Part shown: one piece after another, positions 32,230-34,409 of the stretch
Numbering within the stretch: position 1 is the stretch's first letter
Layout: each line of letters starts with the position of its first letter
Source: JBGTLA01 sp041744375
Lineage (GTDB): Bacteria; Actinomycetota; Acidimicrobiia; Spongiisociales; ZC4RG35
Direction of reading: 5' to 3'
NCBI GenBank assembly: GCA_041744375.1
Contig: JBGTLA010000070.1
Coordinates: forward strand, 1-34,409
DNA length: 34,409 nt
Notes under the pieces: model-generated
Databases searched by the model: none
What the model was told of the DNA's origin: nothing
The model's input: only the letters and a program-made list of their open reading frames with translations
Made by a program: the position numbers and the translations under genes

Positions 32230-34409
32230 TCAGCGCAGGGCGCGATAGAGGAAGGCGGCCATCTGCTCTCTGGTGACAGGGTCGTCGGGACAGAAGCGGT
32301 CGTTGGCGGGCGGGTTGCAGCCGCGAGTGACGCCGGTGGCGCCGAGCCATTCGATGTCACCTTCGAATACCGAGTTGTCGTCATCGGTGAACTGGACGGC
32401 CGGTCCGGGCGTGAGGATGTCGTCGAGGGCCCGGTGCAGGAAGGCGGCCATCTGCCCGCGGGTGACGAAATCATCTGGGCAATACCGGTCATTGGCGGGT
32501 GGGTTGCAGCCGCGGGTCACCCCGGTGGCGCCGAGCCATTCGATGTCGCGTTCGAAGATGGACTGGTCATCGTCGACGAACGTCACGGGGCTTCCCGGGA
32601 CGAGGATATCGTCGAGGGCCCGGTGCAAGAAGGCGGCCATCTGTCCACGGGTGACGAAGTCGGTAGGGCAGAAGCGGTCGTTGACGGGTGGGTTGCAGCC
32701 GCGCGTAATTCCTTCGGCGGCCAGCCAGTTGATTTCGGTCTGGAAGATCGAATTGCCGATATCGGTGAACCCGAGGGGAATGCCCGGAGGCGTCCCATTG
32801 GGTCCATCACCAGGTGCGGGAGGGGCGTTGGGGTCCGCCTTGACTTCGATGTAGTCCCAGGTGGCGGACATGGGTGGGGCACCCCGTGAGGTGGAGATGA
32901 GCCCGGCGGCGAGGGGTTGGGTGAGCCAGCTTGGGGGTATTTGGAACTCGTTGCCGAAGGGGGTGCGGGGTCCGCCTTCGACGGAGTACGAGGCGCGGGC
33001 GGTGCGGGTGGCGGGGTCGACGGTGATCCATAGGTCGACGTAGGCGGGTCCGGGCAGGGCGACGTCGGCGGTTCCGCGTATGAGGGGGGTGCCGTCGATC
33101 TCGCTGAGGACTTCGACGCCGCCCTGGCCGCCGTTGGCGGTGAGGACGACCTTGACGTAGTCGTCCTGGTGGCCGGTGCCGATGTAGTGGCCCATGGACT
33201 GGTAGTCCTGGGGGGTGGTGCCGGCGAAGGGGGCGAAGAGGCGGGTGCTGACGGCGAAGGGAACGGTGGGGACGTTGAACCCGAACTGGAACCCGTATTG
33301 CTGGCTGTTGAGGGTGCTGATGGCGTCGCCGGGGGGGACGGCGTCGATGGTCAACAGCCCGTCGGTGGCGGCGCTGAAGGTGGTCATGTTGGCGGGGTCG
33401 TATTGGTCGAGGTAGTTGGTCTGGTTGTTAATCATCAGGCCGGTGAATCCGAGGTCCAGGATTCCGCCGTTGTCTTCTCCGGGTCGCCAGTCGTATTTGA
33501 GGGGGATGTTGGTGGTGGTGCCATTGTGGGGGTCGCGGGCGAAGGCGTCGTCTTCGTCGGGGATGCCGTCGCCGTCGTCGTCGGGGTCGTTGAGATCGGA
33601 GATGCCGTTGCCGTTGAGGTCGGGGGGGACGCTGGCGGCACTGCAGGGGTCGGTGCCGTTGTCGATCTCGTCTTGGTCGGAGTAGCCGTCGTTGTCGGCG
33701 TCGTTGCTGTAGCTGCCGGGGATGGGGTTGCACACGAAGTCGTCTTGGGGTTCGAGCGCAACGACGTTGTGGGTGCCGTCGAAGTTGTTGAAGTTGGCCA
33801 CGAAGATGACACCGGGGAAGGGGGTGTCGTCTCCCAACGCCACGATGGAGAGGGGGGCGCTGCCGCCTGAGCCCATCAGGTTCTGGGTCTTGACCACCCC
33901 GGTCCCGGCGGTGTTGAGGTCGACACGGACGATGTTGGTGCCTGACCCGAACGCCACCGTGAACAGGTCGCCTTTGAGTTGGCCGCCGAACGCCGAGGAG
34001 GTGTATTCGGTGATGCCGTTGGTCGAGGAAGGGAAGGTCGCCAGCGACCCGTCGGCGCCGGGGAGGAGGGTCTTACATTCCTGGGGGTTGGCGGTAGGAA
34101 CGGCTCCTGAGAACCCGTTGCCGGCCGGGTTGGCCCGGGTGGGGTTGGGGTGGCCACCGTAGAAGCCTTGGGTGACGAGGTGGAGATGGTCGCTGACGGA
34201 GGGACTGTCTGGGTTGGGGGTGTCGGTGCAGGTCCCGGCGGTGCTGTCGGGCAGGGGCTTGCCCCCGTAGTTGGAGTTGGCGCCGTTGTCGATGGTGAAC
34301 AGGTGGCCCTTTTCGGTCCGCACGATGTCATAGGCGTTGCGGAACCCCGGAGCGAACACCTGCACCGGGCTGCTGGCCACCCACTTGACCATGGAAGCGC
34401 CGTCGTTTC
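32230..34409 (-). CDS. Exported sugar-dehydrogenase-like / TSP3 / lectin-like / SLH protein, N-terminus outside the window
   Basis: The frame is open from the window end; the visible 726 or so residues begin inside the propeller (NDGASMVKW, then VFAPGFRNAYDIV, matching the internal GGANMAK and APGFRNPYDI of its downstream neighbour). The Met at 34392 is therefore internal. Then come a calcium-type repeat stretch (DNDGYSDQDEIDNG, LNGNGISDLNDPDDDGDG), a lectin-like domain (LGFTGLMINN, ARASYSVEGG) and three SLH repeats (about 540-726), the last with VTREQMAAFLYRALR. It is a tandem paralogue of the 29167-32097 protein. The 5' part, including signal peptide and early propeller blades, is missing. 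Confidence 0.82.
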   Translation of the reverse strand, partial: NDGASMVKWVASSPVQVFAPGFRNAYDIVRTEKGHLFTIDNGANSNYGGKPLPDSTAGTCTDTPNPDSPSVSDHLHLVTQGFYGGHPNPTRANPAGNGFSGAVPTANPQECKTLLPGADGSLATFPSSTNGITEYTSSAFGGQLKGDLFTVAFGSGTNIVRVDLNTAGTGVVKTQNLMGSGGSAPLSIVALGDDTPFPGVIFVANFNNFDGTHNVVALEPQDDFVCNPIPGSYSNDADNDGYSDQDEIDNGTDPCSAASVPPDLNGNGISDLNDPDDDGDGIPDEDDAFARDPHNGTTTNIPLKYDWRPGEDNGGILDLGFTGLMINNQTNYLDQYDPANMTTFSAATDGLLTIDAVPPGDAISTLNSQQYGFQFGFNVPTVPFAVSTRLFAPFAGTTPQDYQSMGHYIGTGHQDDYVKVVLTANGGQGGVEVLSEIDGTPLIRGTADVALPGPAYVDLWITVDPATRTARASYSVEGGPRTPFGNEFQIPPSWLTQPLAAGLISTSRGAPPMSATWDYIEVKADPNAPPAPGDGPNGTPPGIPLGFTDIGNSIFQTEINWLAAEGITRGCNPPVNDRFCPTDFVTRGQMAAFLHRALDDILVPGSPVTFVDDDQSIFERDIEWLGATGVTRGCNPPANDRYCPDDFVTRGQMAAFLHRALDDILTPGPAVQFTDDDNSVFEGDIEWLGATGVTRGCNPPANDRFCPDDPVTREQMAAFLYRALR

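Noticed and set aside
25391..32700. CRISPR-like spaced repeats
   Set aside because: The repeated units are about 180-200 bp, in frame and code for SLH repeats; there are no short palindromic repeats with uniform unique spacers.

Overview
The window comes from a high-GC Gram-positive bacterium. GTG starts, 4-nt ATGA/GTGA gene overlaps, actinobacterial-type surface polysaccharide genes and many S-layer-homology (SLH) repeats of the form RGCNPPxNDRFCP...VTRGQMAAFL suggest Actinomycetota, probably an Acidimicrobiia-like lineage. That placement is an inference from repeat style and gene content, not from a marker gene. The whole window reads as one cell-envelope island. No rRNA, tRNA, CRISPR array, transposase or phage gene was seen. 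The longest non-coding stretch is about 268 nt (10068-10335).

Region 1 (1-8017, plus strand). After the tail of a zinc-ribbon protein and a small unknown gene, a clear promoter (447-475) precedes a tightly packed operon: DAHP synthase (shikimate entry), fatty-acyl-AMP-ligase-like adenylating enzyme, chorismate-lyase-like protein, PaaK-like CoA ligase, SGNH-type lipoprotein, acyl carrier protein, and two alpha/beta hydrolases. The gene set points to production of an aromatic acid (4-hydroxybenzoate is the simplest guess), its activation, its loading on a carrier, and its transfer to or removal from a surface molecule. Region 2 (8010-11226) holds a divergent pair: an exported SLH/beta-helix protein (minus) with a long, hairpin-rich leader, and a haloalkane-dehalogenase-like protein with an altered nucleophile (plus).

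Region 3 (11337-19191, plus) is a polysaccharide operon: Wzz/BY-kinase, GT4 glycosyltransferase, GDP-mannose-3,5-epimerase-like enzyme, WecG/TagA-type GT26, O-antigen-polymerase-like membrane protein, and two sulfotransferases. It implies a sulfated polymer made by a Wzx/Wzy-type route. Region 4 (19239-22868, minus) holds a second copy of the hydrolase pair found in region 1, followed by an SLH-SGNH hydrolase and a paralogue of the region 1 SGNH lipoprotein. Region 5 (23035-25334, plus) has the flippase and an exostosin-like glycosyltransferase, closed by a strong hairpin.

Region 6 (25391-34409, minus) is an array of four large exported proteins, each ending in three SLH repeats. Two carry malectin and Ig-like domains. 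Two carry a sugar-dehydrogenase-like beta-propeller, a calcium-binding thrombospondin-3-type segment and a lectin-like domain. The last of these runs off the window.

Taken together, regions 3 and 5 make and export a sulfated polysaccharide, the SLH proteins are probably displayed on the envelope by binding a wall polymer, and the duplicated hydrolase/SGNH modules with the aromatic-acid operon may decorate one of these polymers. The most novel element is this aromatic-acid/carrier/hydrolase-pair module, which I cannot match to a named system.
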